A DNA stretch of 64,000 nucleotides from Branchiostoma floridae. Its lineage: Eukaryota; Chordata; Leptocardii; Amphioxiformes; Branchiostomatidae. Of the stretch, positions 61,435 to 64,000 are shown in pieces; position 1 is the first letter of the stretch; each line of letters opens with the position of its first letter. Both the position numbers and the translations under genes were made by a program. The notes under the pieces are model-generated. The model was not told the origin of the DNA, searched no databases, and was given only the letters and a program-made list of their open reading frames with translations. The DNA lies in assembly GCF_000003815.2 (NCBI RefSeq), contig NC_049980.1, forward strand, positions 23,829,948 to 23,893,947, in the 5' to 3' direction.

Positions 61435-62639
61435 GGGTAATACACTGCCTCCAGCTGAGTTGAATTGAAAAATCTGGACATTTTCTTGATTCATCCCATT
61501 TCACAGATGAGACCTGACCTCTGTGTCAGTCTTGTGTACTCACAGACAAATTGCCTGTCCATTAAGAAAAGAAGTTCAAGTACAGTAACAGAGTAAGGCT
61601 GCACAGATCCCCATGGCGCACCTTCTGGTTAATTTGTTTGCAACACTGTAGAGCCGGCCATCCAGAAACCTTCCCAACAGTTGCTAACCTCACAGGGAGC
61701 CACTTGGAAACTTTCCAGAGCAAACAAGTCTGAAACTCTATTTCCTGCTTTCTTTCTTTCAAGATGACCCCAAGAAAGTTAACTCTTTCTCCTGGACAAA
61801 TTCATGATGCATTCAGTGCTCTCCTAAAGAGACATTAATGAAGATAAATGATGAGATCATTTATTGAACTCTGAACAGGTGAATATTGTCTGTCTTTGGC
61901 ACTAAAAGCAAGTTTGACCAATCTGAGACAAATGGACGTTCAAGGTAAGGCATTCCCAGTGGCGAGTGTCCCTCGTGGTCGTGATCGTACATGCCACCCC
62001 CAGGATTGAGACAGAATTCTCAGAAAGCATGACTGTAGCCTGGCATGTGTAAGCTGTGGAATCTAGCACAGATAATCCATATCAGGGCACTCTGTGTCTT
62101 ACATGCACATGGCTGGATTTCTGGGATCAACTGGACTTCAACTTGAAGTTCTCAAAGGTAATACTCAAATCTGGCATGTCTGGTCCAGGAAAAAATTGAA
62201 GACAACATTTCTTTTGTATCATCAGTACTGCATAGTCTAAGCAAGCAAGTAAGCATAAATCTGATTTGGTCTATATTGACTCTATATGCCATTTGATTAT
62301 GCATATTCCACAGTGTGTAGCTTTCCCGTCAAATTGGAAGACAAGTTGACAACTGTCGGAAGTAAGGATGTGCCATGATATAATGTTAAAGTTTACCTTC
62401 AAAATATGAAAATCAGAAGATAATCACACTTGTAATCGGACTGAATTTGCCATTGCAAAATGTTCATACATGTAACTATCCAACAAAACTTTATGTGAAT
62501 GAAAAAGTAAATTGATTCTTTTGTCTTAAGTAGTGTCACCAATGCATATGACCTTTTGTTCTTAAAATCAAGACTTGTTGTCAATTAGAGGACATCGAAT
62601 TCTACACAACAGTGTAATATTCAGCTCCCCATCTTGTCT

Positions 62640-62890
62640 AGCTAGTAGCAGCCAGTCCTGCCTACACAAATAACCTGGCTGTCTTATCAGATCTTGTCTG
62701 GGATTTGGTGTTTGGCTGAAGGCAGGGGCAGGTGGGACTGTGGGAGCTAGGTGGGGATATTGGCTGCCTAATCACTACCACATGGCCCTAATCTGGTCCT
62801 GATTAACCAACAAAGAGCAATAATTGCCAATAATCTTGGATGATTAACTAATCAAAACTTACTGCAGGGGATAATTTCAGAAAATTGAAG
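62640..62890. promoter_or_regulatory. Candidate Eya intronic enhancer, homeodomain/SOX/GATA cores
   Basis: CTTATCAG (GATA-like, 62683), CCTAATCAC (about 62767), CCTAATC (62787), GATTAACC (62801), AACAAAG (SOX-like, 62809), CAATAATTGCCAATAATC (about 62818-62835) and the near-palindrome GATTAACTAATC (62842-62853) fall within 170 bp. TAATC/GATTA cores are preferred by Otx/Pitx/Six-network homeodomains. Regulatory function is an inference from site density. Confidence 0.35.
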
Positions 62891-64000
62891 TTCGGCCATT
62901 TTGATGAGCACCTGGATTATGAAGATGTGTCAATCAATCATATTACTGTAGAAGAGCCTTAAGTCAAATACCATGACCATGACCATGACCATGGACTTCA
63001 ACCTTCCGCATGAACTAGAAAAAGCTTTCCTGTCATAGAATTTTAAGAATCTTTTTTGTTTTTGTTTGGACCTTCACCTTCAGCAGACAGGTGTAAATGA
63101 AAACCTTTATGCTTTATGTCTAACAAAATGTTTCTGCGGTAGATTTATTTGGCATGACCTAGACACAAACAGTGAATTTTCTTCAAAATCCTGTATTTAT
63201 CCACACTATGCCCTGAGATTTGTAAGTTCCTTCTACAGCTAACCAAAAAGGACAAGCAGTGCCATATTTTCCATCCCAAGACAAAGTCTTACATTATTGA
63301 TATGATAGCATATCATCATTAGCGAAATACCAAACTGTTCCTCTAATGAAAATTCGCAACAAACAAGACTCAACTAACAGATGGATAGTATTAAACATCT
63401 GTAAAGTGTGTCAGACAATTGAACCTTAGGAGCATTCATGACATTTAAAGCACTAATTCTAACAGATTAACATGCTAGAGTGTGAGAACGATTGACCTGC
63501 AATATCATTCTTAATCCTTTTAGAATTAATCTGATCATGATGTCATGAGGTTAATCTAAAATTTGTAGTCAATAAGGAGGCTTTGGAGATAAACCCACAA
63601 CTTTCAGTTTGTCTCTCAGCTATACAGCAAGGCTAACCTAAACCAGAGGCTCCACAACTAGATATCTTACAAAACATCTTGCAAAAATTCTTAAGTCCAT
63701 ATTTTATCACCTCTTCAAAATACCAACATGACTTACTGGTTAATAAGTGACAATGATGAGGGGAACCCACTGATATATTACTATTTGTATAGCTCTAAGC
63801 GCATCTCCATGAATGAAAATATTTTCCACTTTGGTGGGCCATGCCTAATCATGACCAACATACTTGGCAGCCCCCTCACAGGTGAATGCCTGCAAGCCAT
63901 AGGAACAAGATAAGCTCTACTGGACAAGAGGACCTTCCTCCCTGTCGGTCACCATGCCAACTGTGCAACAGGGCTTTGATCACTGCTGCAGAGACAAACT

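Larger units (their letters stand above)
61097..64000 (-). other. Upstream Eya intron, to the window edge
   Basis: I looked on the minus strand for the exon encoding the DLDET nucleophile and did not find it, so the intron appears to extend beyond 64000. It contains a CAT-rich microsatellite (61361-61434) and a strong candidate regulatory block (62640-62890). Confidence 0.7.

Noticed and set aside
61500-64000. The Eya DLDET nucleophile exon
   Set aside because: I searched the minus strand by eye for the conserved segment and found no match; it is presumed to lie beyond the window.

Overview
This window is eukaryotic, intron-rich DNA. It most likely comes from a lancelet (Branchiostoma) or a closely similar invertebrate deuterostome. 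Both recognisable genes align almost residue for residue with vertebrate proteins but lie in a compact genome, and the flanking DNA is crowded with tRNA-derived SINE-like sequences, short inverted-repeat transposons and a LINE tail. The species assignment is an inference; the gene families are directly readable.

Layout. Positions 1-27,070 contain no protein-coding gene that I can recognise. This stretch holds a 1.74 kb inverted-repeat element (6.44-8.18 kb), two SINE-like sequences plus a possible third, two long hairpins (8.9 and 11.4 kb), a tandem pair of small inverted-repeat elements (13.9-14.3 kb), a 119-bp tandem repeat array (18.6-19.4 kb), the 3' end of a non-LTR retrotransposon (19.7-20.5 kb), a long inverted repeat interrupted by an assembly gap (24.4-24.7 kb), and four runs of N. 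Positions 27,086-46,324 (+) carry a complete or nearly complete PDE10-type dual-GAF cyclic nucleotide phosphodiesterase gene of 23 coding exons, which join in one frame to about 822 codons. Positions 61,096-50,438 (-) carry the last exons of an eyes absent (Eya) gene, ending in the canonical Eya-domain C-terminus. The upstream exons, including the DxDxT nucleophile exon, lie outside the window. The two genes converge tail to tail near 47.7 kb, where opposed AATAAA signals are only about 40 bp apart.

Highlights. (1) The Eya gene has two tandem 122-nt exons that encode alternative versions of the same 40-residue catalytic segment (HAD motif II through the segment before motif III). Their length is not a multiple of 3, so using both or neither breaks the frame; this is the signature of mutually exclusive exons. 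(2) The PDE10 gene has an in-frame 69-nt cassette exon inside GAF-B that would insert 23 residues containing an RRAS protein kinase A consensus exactly where the human protein is continuous. Together these suggest splice-controlled tuning of a phosphatase/transcription cofactor and of a cyclic nucleotide phosphodiesterase. (3) Several intronic blocks are dense in homeodomain, SOX and GATA-like core sites and are candidate enhancers.
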